29,039 bases of DNA from Candidatus Latescibacterota bacterium (GTDB lineage Bacteria > Latescibacterota > UBA2968 > UBA8231). A model generated the notes under the pieces. The model made no database searches and was not told where the DNA came from. It was given only the letters and a program-made list of their open reading frames with translations. Position numbers and translations under genes: made by a program. This document shows, piece after piece, positions 7,438 through 14,896 of this stretch (its first letter is position 1; each line of letters starts with the position of its first letter). The DNA is taken from positions 1 to 29,039 of the forward strand of contig JAJDUT010000063.1 in the NCBI GenBank assembly GCA_022826515.1. Direction: 5' to 3'.

Positions 7438-9108
7438 ATGTCCACAGGGATCTCCCTGGTCCTAGCGGTCATTTTACTAGGTTGCCAAGCGCAATCTGGA
7501 CGGGAACAAAGCGAGCCGTCAAAGGCCTCCTTTCACTTCGTCGATGCCAGCCGGGAAGCGGGGCTGGACTTTCTAAACGTCTCCGGTAGCCCAGAACAGA
7601 ATTACGTCCTTGAGTCCATGTCCACCGGGGCGGCCTTTCTCGACTACGACAACGACGGTTTTCAGGATCTTTTCGTCGTCAACGGGACGAGGTTGGAATA
7701 CCAGCCAGAGGAGGCGCGCAACCGACTTTTCCGCAATGAGCTGGGTGCCGGAGGTGCGCGGGTTTTCCGCCAAGTGGAAGCCGATCTAGGCATTGGGGGC
7801 TGGGGCATGGGATGCGCTGCGGGGGACTACGACAACGACGGCGATGTCGATTTGTACGTCACGTATTGGGGCCCCAACCAACTCTGGCGCAACGATGGGG
7901 CGGGGCGCTTTGTCGAGGTTGCCGCTGCCGCTGGAGTGGATGACGGTCGCTGGGGCTCTAGCGCCGCCTTTGGGGATGTCGATGGCGATGGGTGGCTCGA
8001 TCTGTACGTGACCAACTACCTCGAATTCGACTTGGATAATCCGCCGGCGGGCGGCTCTAAATGCCACTACAAAGGTCTGTACGTGTACTGCGGACCCGAA
8101 TACGCTGGTCGGCAGGCGGACCGAATCTACCGCAATCGGGGCGACGGAACGTTTCGGGACATGAGCGATTCCACCGGAGTCGGCACCCTGCGCTACCCGG
8201 CGATGGGGGTCGTCTTCAACGACTTGGACCGCGACGGCGATCTCGATCTGTACGTGGCCAACGACACCGAACCCAACCTGCTCTGGCGCAACGACGGCGA
8301 CTGGCGCTTGGTCCAGGTGGCCGTCCAGGCCGGGGCCGCGTACAGCGGCGACGGTTTGCCGCAAGCCAGCATGGGATTGCACGCTGGCGATTTTGATTGC
8401 GACGGCGATCTTGATCTCTTTGCAACGCACTTTTCAGAAGAGCTCAATACCCTGTACTGCAACGAGGGAACTTGGCGCTTCCGGGATTGCACCCGCGAGG
8501 TCGGCTTGAGCCAAATTGAGGCCCCCTACTTGGGATGGGGAACGGCCTTTGTCGATTTCGACCGGGACGGCTGGCTCGACTTATTTGTCGCCAACGGGCA
8601 CGTCTATCCGCAGCTAGACCAAAGCTACGCCGATTTGCGCTATGCGCAGCGCAATTTGCTCTACCGCAACGAGGGTGGGCGGTTCAGGGAGGTGGGAGAG
8701 CAAAGCGGGGCCGTGTGGAAGTTGCAGAAGGTGAGCCGCGCGGCCGCAGTAGGCGATTACGACAACGACGGCGATGTCGATGTTTTCATTATGAACTTGA
8801 ACGATACGCCGACCCTGCTGCGCAACGACAGCGAGGTCGCCAATCGCTGGTTGGGGCTGCGGTTGGTGGGGGCCGAAGGGCGGATTGCCATCGGTGCTGA
8901 GGTGCGAGTGCGCGCTGGCGGCAGCGAGCAAGTGCGAGAGGTCCATCGGGGGTACAGTTTCCAAGCCCAAAACGACCCGCGCTTGTTGTTCGGCCTAGGG
9001 CCGGTAGCAGCGGTGGAACAGGTGGAAATCCGCTGGCCTTCTGGGCGGCGGCAGGTTTTGTCGAGTCTGCCGACCGGGCGCTATGTGGAGGTGGTGGAGC
9101 CGCCCTGA
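7438..9108 (+). CDS. CRTAC1-like FG-GAP/VCBS and ASPIC/UnbV lipoprotein
   Basis: The frame is open from 7357 inside the kelch gene, but the ATG at 7438 is chosen because it begins a lipoprotein signal peptide with lipobox ILLGC (lipidated Cys16). No strong ribosome site is seen. The 556-residue product opens FHFVDASREAGLDF, the usual CRTAC1 entry. It carries repeated FG-GAP/VCBS units with calcium-type loops DYDNDGFQDL, DYDNDGDVDLYV, DVDGDGWLDLYV, DLDRDGDLDLYV and DFDRDGWLDLFV. This is a beta-propeller of about seven blades. The last 75 residues form an ASPIC/UnbV domain (GAEVRVRAGGSEQVREV, QVEIRWPSGRRQVL). It should be anchored in a membrane, facing the periplasm or outside. Its 3' end overlaps the convergent gene by 28 bases. 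The role of bacterial CRTAC1 proteins is unsettled. Confidence 0.93.
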   Translation: MSTGISLVLAVILLGCQAQSGREQSEPSKASFHFVDASREAGLDFLNVSGSPEQNYVLESMSTGAAFLDYDNDGFQDLFVVNGTRLEYQPEEARNRLFRNELGAGGARVFRQVEADLGIGGWGMGCAAGDYDNDGDVDLYVTYWGPNQLWRNDGAGRFVEVAAAAGVDDGRWGSSAAFGDVDGDGWLDLYVTNYLEFDLDNPPAGGSKCHYKGLYVYCGPEYAGRQADRIYRNRGDGTFRDMSDSTGVGTLRYPAMGVVFNDLDRDGDLDLYVANDTEPNLLWRNDGDWRLVQVAVQAGAAYSGDGLPQASMGLHAGDFDCDGDLDLFATHFSEELNTLYCNEGTWRFRDCTREVGLSQIEAPYLGWGTAFVDFDRDGWLDLFVANGHVYPQLDQSYADLRYAQRNLLYRNEGGRFREVGEQSGAVWKLQKVSRAAAVGDYDNDGDVDVFIMNLNDTPTLLRNDSEVANRWLGLRLVGAEGRIAIGAEVRVRAGGSEQVREVHRGYSFQAQNDPRLLFGLGPVAAVEQVEIRWPSGRRQVLSSLPTGRYVEVVEPP

Positions 9109-10808
9109 CTCGAAGGTGCGGGCGGATCGAGCTGGATTTGGGGAATTGTCTCTTCAAAGATGCGCACCTGATCGGCGTATTCCGCTCTGTAGCGAGCGAC
9201 CAATTCATTGAAACGGCGTTCTTGCTCTATGACGCGCAAGATCGCCGCTATGCGCTTGTGCACTGCTTCTAAGGGGGGAATTTCCCCGCCGCTGCGCTCT
9301 TTGAGGCGGAAAATGGAATACCCGTCAGTCACTGCTACCGGGCCGACCAAGACGCCGATTTCGGCTGCCATAGCATGATCCACCAGTGCGCCGTAGATCG
9401 CCTTCTGATACGAGTGGAGGTGAATTTTTCCCCGGCCTTCGGGACCGCCGTGGCGCTGGCTCAGGGAGGCCAGATCGGCTATGGTTTCGCCGCGGTCTAG
9501 ACGCTGGCGCAGGGCCTTGGCTTGGTCGCGGTCGTCAACTAAGAGTTCGTCTAACCATAATTCCACCGGAGTGCGAAATTGTTCCCGATGGTCTTGGTAA
9601 TACTGGGACACGGCCGCATCGGTTATGGTTATTTTGTCGCCGATCTCGCTTTGGCGCAGGGCGAGGATGAGCATTTCCTCGGTCTTGCGCTGCTTCCAGT
9701 AGCGCATGGCAGGGCTTTCGGTGTAGCCGGCCTCTTTGGCCGCGTGCCAGACCAGCGACTTGGGAATGGGCAATTTCCAGGCCGCGCGGATTATCTGCAA
9801 GCTGTCGCCTAGGGCCGGCACTTGGCGGCTGCGGCGAAAAGATTCAATGTAGTGCGTCGCGGTTATGCGGCCGCCGTCAAAAATGAACAGTGGTGCCGCG
9901 CCCTCTTGGGGGGCGAGTTTGGGATAGGGTTCGACTGCGGGGTCTTGGGCCATGAGGACCGCCAGACCAGCGGAGTGCAGACGCAGATTTAAGGAAGTCG
10001 CCAATTCCTCGATCAGAGCCTGATGCTCGGCGACGAAGCGCTCTTTCCACACATTTTTGTACAAGTCTTGGCGATACCGGGCGAAATCAGCACGGCGTTC
10101 AGCAGTACAGAAAATTAGCTGGTAATTTTTGCTCAGGGGCAGGATTTCGGACAGGGAACCTGACTCTAGGCTGGCAAAGACTTGAACGGGAATGCCGTGA
10201 TTGGCGGCGCCGACGCGGTTGACATAGCCCAAATCGCCGCCATGCTCGGCGGATTGCAGGTCGAGTGAATGGGCCCGGGCCAAGGCGGCGAAGTCGGAGG
10301 CCGTGGCGATCTGCTGGCGCAATTTCACTGCTTTGTCGCGGGTGTTGACCAAAAGGCGGAGCAAGCGCTTTTCGCGCTGGAAGTCGCCGGCGACAAATAG
10401 GTCCTCAAGTGCTTCGTCGGAAATCTCGATCTGGGCACTTACTTTGACGCTTTGGTAGGTGTTGATGACCTTTTCGCGAAATTTCCAGGCGAGTTTGTTC
10501 TTGAAGGTCAGCACCGTGTCCAAACCTTGGGCACGGGCCGCGTGGGCTAGCAGCTTCTGGTCTATGAGCGATTGCAGATAGTCGCGGCGCGCGGCATCGC
10601 CGCTCTCTTTGGATTTTAGACCGGGACCTAACGAGGCAATGAGACGCTCTACTTCAACCACGAAAATAGAATCGCTGCCGACTTGGGCGACGGCGATCTC
10701 CGGCGCGGAGGGAGGTTGTACAGCGGCGGGGGATTGGTCCTGGGGCGTACAGGCAGACAGAGCCCAACTAAGCGCTAAATACGGTATGAAAACAATGGTG
10801 CGATACAT
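9081..10808 (-). CDS. Lipoprotein peptidyl-prolyl isomerase with two parvulin-like domains
   Basis: This 575-residue protein starts MYRTIVF with lipobox LSAC (Cys20). Residues about 37-130 look like the SurA/PrsA N-terminal helical chaperone region. A first parvulin-like domain lies at about 144-240 (KRLLRLLVNTRDKA, SAEHGGDLGYVNR, FASLESGSLSEI). A second helical region follows, then a second parvulin-like domain at about 412-508 (LWLDELLVDDRDQA, GGPEGRGKIHLH, GPVAVTDGYSIFRLKER). Domain two is diverged around the usual GGDLG turn, so it may be inactive. Such proteins help fold exported and outer-membrane proteins. AAAGGA precedes the start. The low-complexity tail PAPSSQGGSTTST overlaps the 3' end of the CRTAC1 gene. 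Proximity to many beta-rich secreted proteins fits a folding role, but this is inference. Confidence 0.88.
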   Translation of the reverse strand: MYRTIVFIPYLALSWALSACTPQDQSPAAVQPPSAPEIAVAQVGSDSIFVVEVERLIASLGPGLKSKESGDAARRDYLQSLIDQKLLAHAARAQGLDTVLTFKNKLAWKFREKVINTYQSVKVSAQIEISDEALEDLFVAGDFQREKRLLRLLVNTRDKAVKLRQQIATASDFAALARAHSLDLQSAEHGGDLGYVNRVGAANHGIPVQVFASLESGSLSEILPLSKNYQLIFCTAERRADFARYRQDLYKNVWKERFVAEHQALIEELATSLNLRLHSAGLAVLMAQDPAVEPYPKLAPQEGAAPLFIFDGGRITATHYIESFRRSRQVPALGDSLQIIRAAWKLPIPKSLVWHAAKEAGYTESPAMRYWKQRKTEEMLILALRQSEIGDKITITDAAVSQYYQDHREQFRTPVELWLDELLVDDRDQAKALRQRLDRGETIADLASLSQRHGGPEGRGKIHLHSYQKAIYGALVDHAMAAEIGVLVGPVAVTDGYSIFRLKERSGGEIPPLEAVHKRIAAILRVIEQERRFNELVARYRAEYADQVRIFEETIPQIQLDPPAPSSQGGSTTST

Positions 10809-10869
10809 GACGGTTCCTTTGCAGACTTAAGTAGGTGACAGCCGAGCGATCTGAGCCGTGGTTGAGCAA

Positions 10870-10897
10870 ATTATAACCAATCGAAGGCGGCAGCAAA
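10870..10897 (-). promoter_or_regulatory. Candidate promoter for the parvulin lipoprotein gene
   Basis: On the minus strand a perfect TATAAT (10875-10870) is preceded, 16 bases upstream, by TTTGCT (10897-10892), a weak -35. The -10 lies 61 bases before the start codon. The -10 match and position are good, but the -35 is poor. Confidence 0.5.
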
Positions 10898-11161
10898 CGA
10901 GCGTTTTAGTCGTGGTAAAGCGCTAGCCGGTGCATGCTTGGTTTGGCTTTTGGTTCCGCCTGCTCAAGTGCCCGCCTTTTATTTTGCTTGATTTTTAATT
11001 TTCAAATTTCGTACCTTGCAGTTGGAGGAGTAAAAATTGGGAAATTTTAGTAGAATCGGCTTTTGTCCCACTCAATCGCGGAAAGGAGGAGAACGCATTA
11101 GGCTCAGAGCAGTATTTCAGTTAGAACGCAAACTTCATCGTTTTACGAGAAAGGAACTCAC
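10898..11161. other. Intergenic leader upstream of the CBM9-like gene
   Basis: This is the plus-strand side of a 353-base divergent gap. It holds an A/T-rich patch (about 10979-11056) and two ribosome-site-like purine runs, GGAGGAG at 11024-11030 and AAAGGAGGAG at 11082-11091, well before the start codon at 11162, which has its own AAAGGA at 11150-11154. TAGAAT at 11051-11056 is a possible -10 without a convincing -35. No strong hairpin or known riboswitch was recognised. A 42-codon TTG-started frame (11037-11165) runs across it and is discussed under findings. Confidence 0.45.
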
Positions 11162-12052
11162 ATGACTCGTCGCATCACAACGGCTGCTGTGGCTCTTACG
11201 TTGGGCCTAGCGGTCAACATTTCGGCGCACTCGCCCGAGGGTGCCATTTTTCCGGCCTTCCAGTGGCCAGCCGGCCTCGAGCCCGTCCTAGACGGCGTCG
11301 GCAGCGAATACGATATCGTTCCCGAAGCGTACTGGCAGACCACCGAGCAGTTTCCCGATACCCAAGGTGGACGGGAAATAGACGCGTCCAATTTCGACGC
11401 CAAAGCCACGGTGACCTACAGCTTGGGGACCAACCGGCTCTATTTTTACAGCGAAGTATTCGACGATATCAACCGACCAGGCGATACCTGGCAAATTCTC
11501 CTCGACGCTGATCACAGCGGTGGTGAGTGCTATCCGGGTGATGAGCGCTTGGACGGCTCTCAGTGCTATCAGACCGAGACCTACAACAATATCGGCGACA
11601 CGCTGTTGGGGTCGGAAATTGTCCACTTCTTCTGGGGCGCAGCGACTTGGCTGCCCGAGGAGGGCTGGTACAATGCGGTGGCCACCTTTGAGGGCGACCA
11701 CTACGGTCCGGGGACGACCTGGCTAGAGATTCGTTTGGCTCCTACCGACGATATCAATCCCGCCGGTCCTGGAGACTCGATCCTGCACGAGATGCAAGAG
11801 AACAATATAATCGGCATCCACTACAACTGGATGGATTACGATGTCGGCTGCCGCCAAGCACGCGAAGGCGAAGAGTGCGGCGGTTGGGACGCTTTCTACA
11901 ACCTGAGCCAGAGCGACATTGGCTTTAGGAATGCCGATGGCTGCAGCGACTTCTTCTTGTCGCCCGTTGATGAGAGCGTTGACTTCGGCGCTATGACCAC
12001 TTCGGTTGAAGCCACGACTTGGGGGCGGCTCAAGGCCGGTTTCGTCGATTAA
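11162..12052 (+). CDS. Secreted CBM9-like (DOMON/carbohydrate-binding-like) protein
   Basis: This 296-residue protein has a Sec signal peptide (about 1-22, ending NISA). The rest reads like a family 9 carbohydrate-binding-type beta-sandwich: PVLDGVGSEYDIVPEAYW, then the strand KATVTYSLGTNRLYFYSEVFDD, then DTWQILLDADHSGGEC. The 'LDG...W' entry, an exposed 'LYFYSEVFDD' strand and a 'W.ILLDAD.SGG' strand with a Ca-type loop are all typical. A cysteine-containing insert (GGECYPGDERLDGSQCYQ) and another pair near the C-terminus (CRQAREGEECGGWDAFY, GCSDFF) suggest disulphides, fitting an exported protein. It stands as a full gene with AAAGGA upstream. A strong hairpin follows it. No catalytic domain accompanies the binding fold, so its ligand and role are unknown. 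Confidence 0.78.
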   Translation: MTRRITTAAVALTLGLAVNISAHSPEGAIFPAFQWPAGLEPVLDGVGSEYDIVPEAYWQTTEQFPDTQGGREIDASNFDAKATVTYSLGTNRLYFYSEVFDDINRPGDTWQILLDADHSGGECYPGDERLDGSQCYQTETYNNIGDTLLGSEIVHFFWGAATWLPEEGWYNAVATFEGDHYGPGTTWLEIRLAPTDDINPAGPGDSILHEMQENNIIGIHYNWMDYDVGCRQAREGEECGGWDAFYNLSQSDIGFRNADGCSDFFLSPVDESVDFGAMTTSVEATTWGRLKAGFVD

Positions 12053-12081
12053 GCTATCCTCCATATCCGGTGTTGTTTTCG

Positions 12082-12114
12082 CTGCCTGGTGTACCGAGAC
12101 GGTGCGCCAGGCAG
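12082..12114 (+). terminator. 14-bp hairpin between the CBM9-like gene and the long operon
   Basis: Bases 12082-12095 pair with 12101-12114 (arms CTGCCTGGTGTACC and GGTGCGCCAGGCAG) with two G-T wobbles and a 5-base GAGAC loop. It lies 29 bases after the stop at 12052 and 20 bases before the next start. It is followed by TACATTTTAAC, a short and interrupted T-run. This could be an intrinsic terminator for the upstream gene, a partial terminator that adjusts operon expression, or an mRNA-stabilising stem. Confidence 0.6.
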
Positions 12115-12134
12115 TACATTTTAACCCAGTAAGT

Positions 12135-13997
12135 ATGAAAGCTGCGATGCTCCGCCTAGCGCTGCTGTCTTTGCTGGTCCCGAACTTGTCTTGGGGGCTC
12201 ACCATTTATCGAGTTGGTGGCTACGAGCTCCCCCAGCCCGAATTGGCGGACAATCCGGACGTGGAGTTTGTCCAGTTGAGTTGGGAGGACTTCGCCGCTG
12301 GAGCCGAGGGCGTGATGGTCGGCTTGGAGGTCGGCAATGAGGGACGGCTCGCCCCGGTATTCATTCCTTCGGACGAGAATATGGCGGTATCTTCCTTTGC
12401 CCGGGGCGGCGGTCCCGGCAGTTGGAAGTACAATTTTCTCACCAAGGGCGAAGAAATCGATTTGATTGCCGACGGCGATTCAACCACTTTTCTCGACCCA
12501 GCGGTTCTAGTCGCGCGCTCGGAGTCGTCGCTGGTGTACCTCGACTTGGGCGGCCGCTTCCTAGTGAATCGGGTCGTCGTCTATCCCCGGCCAAACTATC
12601 CCGACCGCCTGATTGAGGGCTATACCCTGTACTCATTGCCCAAGGGGACGATAAGGCCACAGGGCAAAAATGTAATCGCGCGGGGTATCGACAACCGAAA
12701 TCCGCGGCTCGAAATCAACTTTGTCCCCCGCCTGCTCGACCAGATACAACTCAATATCCACCAAAAAGAGGGTTGGGAAATCGCCGAGTTGGAAGTCTAT
12801 GGCGAGGGCTATGTATCCAGCGCCCAGTATGCTTCCGCGGCCTTCGATCTCGGCCAGCCGTCCAGTCTGGGTGAGATTCGCTGGGCGGGCTTCCAAGATA
12901 CCGGTGCCAAATTGATCCTCCGCACGCGCAGCGGCCATACGGTAGATCCCAACCGCTACTGGCGTTTTACTGGCCGTGGCGAGGAAAAAACCTTCCGCAA
13001 TGCCCGAGGTGTGCCCTTGACCGCGGCGGACTACAACAAGCTGAAGGGCAACAAAGCCGAAATCACCACGGATCTGGACAATTGGAGTTCGTGGTCGGGG
13101 CCCTACGATTGGGCCGACAGTCTTGGCACGCCGATCATCTCGCCGGGTCCCCGACAATTCATCCAGATGCAATTGGACTTCGCGCCTAGTGGGCTGGATG
13201 GTGCAGCCATCGATTTTATCGAATTCCGCGTCACGCAGCCGCCGGTGGCCGGACGAGTACTCGGCGAGATTTGGCCGATTGAAGTAAAGCCAGGGGAAGA
13301 GACGGCCTTTGTCTATGCCATGCGGCCGGATTTTGTCGGGGGCGAAAGCGGTTTTGATCGTTTGGTGTTGGAGACTGCCGGCCAGTTCACCAGTGTCGAT
13401 TCCGTGCGCGTCAACGAGGAATTGCAGGATTGGCGACTCGCCGAGCCTTTGGCGGACCAGCGGCTGGTATTGGAAGTGGTGCGCATGGACCGGAGCAAGA
13501 CTGGCCGCGTGGTGGAAATTTTCTTCAAGGGCCGGGTGTTCCGCTTTGGCACGGTCTTCGCTGCGCAAGTCTTCGATAGCCAACGCCCGCTAGAAGTGGG
13601 GCAGTTGGTGGAAGACGGAGATGCGACCTTCCGGCTAGACAGCAACCAGCGCTCGGTGGGAATTGAATTGGACCGCGAGATCGTCAGTGAGTTGGTGCTC
13701 AGTGCGCGGGTATTCACGCCCAATGGCGATCAGGTCAACGATCAGGTCCATATCGAGTACATCCTACTCGAATTGGCCGGGACCGGAGCGGTGGAAGTGG
13801 GCATATTCGATCTGGCGGGTCGCCGGGTGCGCCAGCTATACCGGGGCGCAGACACCAGCGGTCAATACGCCCGGACCTGGGACGGCAGGGGAGATGGCGG
13901 GAGCGTGGTGGCACCGGGTCTCTATCTTTACCGAGTGCAGGTGGATACAGACGAGGGACAGACCGAACGCAGCGGACTAGTAGCCGTCGTGTATTGA
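12135..13997 (+). CDS. Secreted discoidin-like protein A with C-terminal FlgD-like Ig domain
   Basis: The frame is open from 12006, but ATG 12135 is chosen because it opens directly into a signal peptide (KAAMLRLALLSLLVPNLSWG); ATG 12147 is an alternative. No clear ribosome site is seen. The 620-residue product begins LTIYRVGG after cleavage. A discoidin-like fold covers about 85-225 (IADGDSTTFL, LVYLDLGGRFLVNRVVVYP, WEIAELEVYGEGY). The central module has NRYWRFTGRG, KLKGNKAEITTDLDNW and WSSWS, then FGTVFAAQVFDSQRPLEVGQ. The last 95 residues are a FlgD-like Ig domain (TPNGDQVND, IFDLAGRRVRQLYRG, WDGRGDGG, PGLYLYRV), ending AVVY. It is nearly collinear with the minus-strand protein at 4515. 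It is the first gene of the tight run reaching 28837. Confidence 0.87.
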   Translation: MKAAMLRLALLSLLVPNLSWGLTIYRVGGYELPQPELADNPDVEFVQLSWEDFAAGAEGVMVGLEVGNEGRLAPVFIPSDENMAVSSFARGGGPGSWKYNFLTKGEEIDLIADGDSTTFLDPAVLVARSESSLVYLDLGGRFLVNRVVVYPRPNYPDRLIEGYTLYSLPKGTIRPQGKNVIARGIDNRNPRLEINFVPRLLDQIQLNIHQKEGWEIAELEVYGEGYVSSAQYASAAFDLGQPSSLGEIRWAGFQDTGAKLILRTRSGHTVDPNRYWRFTGRGEEKTFRNARGVPLTAADYNKLKGNKAEITTDLDNWSSWSGPYDWADSLGTPIISPGPRQFIQMQLDFAPSGLDGAAIDFIEFRVTQPPVAGRVLGEIWPIEVKPGEETAFVYAMRPDFVGGESGFDRLVLETAGQFTSVDSVRVNEELQDWRLAEPLADQRLVLEVVRMDRSKTGRVVEIFFKGRVFRFGTVFAAQVFDSQRPLEVGQLVEDGDATFRLDSNQRSVGIELDREIVSELVLSARVFTPNGDQVNDQVHIEYILLELAGTGAVEVGIFDLAGRRVRQLYRGADTSGQYARTWDGRGDGGSVVAPGLYLYRVQVDTDEGQTERSGLVAVVY

Positions 13998-14022
13998 GCG
14001 GCATCCCACGGGAGGAAATAAT

Positions 14023-14892
14023 ATGGACAGCATTTATCTGCGATGGGCCGGATGTGGACACTTTGAGGCGTTGTTGGGCGATATCAACGTGTGTTTCGAT
14101 CCCTATCTCTTCGGCGAGGATCTCGAACGGGCCGAGCCGATATTCGACTATATTTTTATCAGCCACGAGCACTTCGACCACTGTCATCCCAAGACCCTGC
14201 GCAAGCTCTGCGGGGGCGATCGCTGGAAAAAACTCTTCGTCCCCATCGGTTGTCTGACGCCCAACGAACCCGTTGACGAAAAGTACGGCGATGCCGCTTT
14301 TGCGCGCGACCTGCCCATCACCAAGCACATCCCCGCAGACAAGGTCCAGGTGGTTTATCCCAAGTACCAGGATGTCGAGCGCTATGGCCGCCGCGAATTT
14401 CCCGGCCCCTTTGAGTTCGATTTGGGGCCGATTCAGGTTGAAGTGTACGAAAGCGGCGAAAGCGCCCGGCCGGACCTGCCCACTTGCGCCTATCTAGTTA
14501 CCCATGCTGCAAGAGACGTAGCCATTTTTCACACCGGGGATTTGCACGGGGCCTATCCGCCGCTGGAGAATCTGCGCGGCCGCGTCGATTACCTGGTACA
14601 CATGAAGACGCCGATGGAGCCGCTCATCAATGCGGTGCAGCCCAAATTCGTCATTCCCACCCACTACCGCACCGACCGCCAGGCCGAGCCGATTCCAGCC
14701 GGTCATTGGCCGCCCAATCTGACCGACGTCAATGCCTTCCTAGAAGACTTGCGGGAGCAAATTGACGGCAAGGCCCAATTGCTGCCTTTTACCGCACCCA
14801 TCCAATACGAAGTGGAGATGCCGGCCAAGAAGGTCAAGTGGAAGTGGGAATGGTACAATTCATGGGATGTTCCGGCTTGGAGAGAAGAGTAG
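14023..14892 (+). CDS. MBL-fold metallohydrolase (UlaG-like)
   Basis: This 289-residue protein starts at an ATG with GGGAGGAAA upstream, 25 bases after gene A. It has the metallo-beta-lactamase motif SHEHFDHCHP (H48, H50, D52, H53), a further metal-site element IFHTGDLHG near residue 168, and a late PTHYRT histidine near residue 219. The order and spacing fit the UlaG/RomA-like branch with two metal ions. There is no signal peptide, so it is cytoplasmic. Substrates in this branch range from ascorbate-6-phosphate lactone to phosphodiesters and N-acyl phospholipids, so none is assigned. It ends in WKWEWYNSWDVPAWREE, an aromatic-rich tail. It sits oddly between two exported-protein genes, 4 bases ahead of gene B. 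Confidence 0.9.
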   Translation: MDSIYLRWAGCGHFEALLGDINVCFDPYLFGEDLERAEPIFDYIFISHEHFDHCHPKTLRKLCGGDRWKKLFVPIGCLTPNEPVDEKYGDAAFARDLPITKHIPADKVQVVYPKYQDVERYGRREFPGPFEFDLGPIQVEVYESGESARPDLPTCAYLVTHAARDVAIFHTGDLHGAYPPLENLRGRVDYLVHMKTPMEPLINAVQPKFVIPTHYRTDRQAEPIPAGHWPPNLTDVNAFLEDLREQIDGKAQLLPFTAPIQYEVEMPAKKVKWKWEWYNSWDVPAWREE

Positions 14893-14896
14893 AAAA

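Noticed and set aside
11031..11050. A/T-rich inverted repeat in the CBM9-like leader
   Set aside because: Only six A/T pairs surround a four-base loop; too weak to call an operator or terminator.
12633..13583. Long antisense frame opposite discoidin/FlgD gene A
   Set aside because: Composition is that of a shadow frame (His- and Arg-rich), with no ribosome site or recognisable fold.
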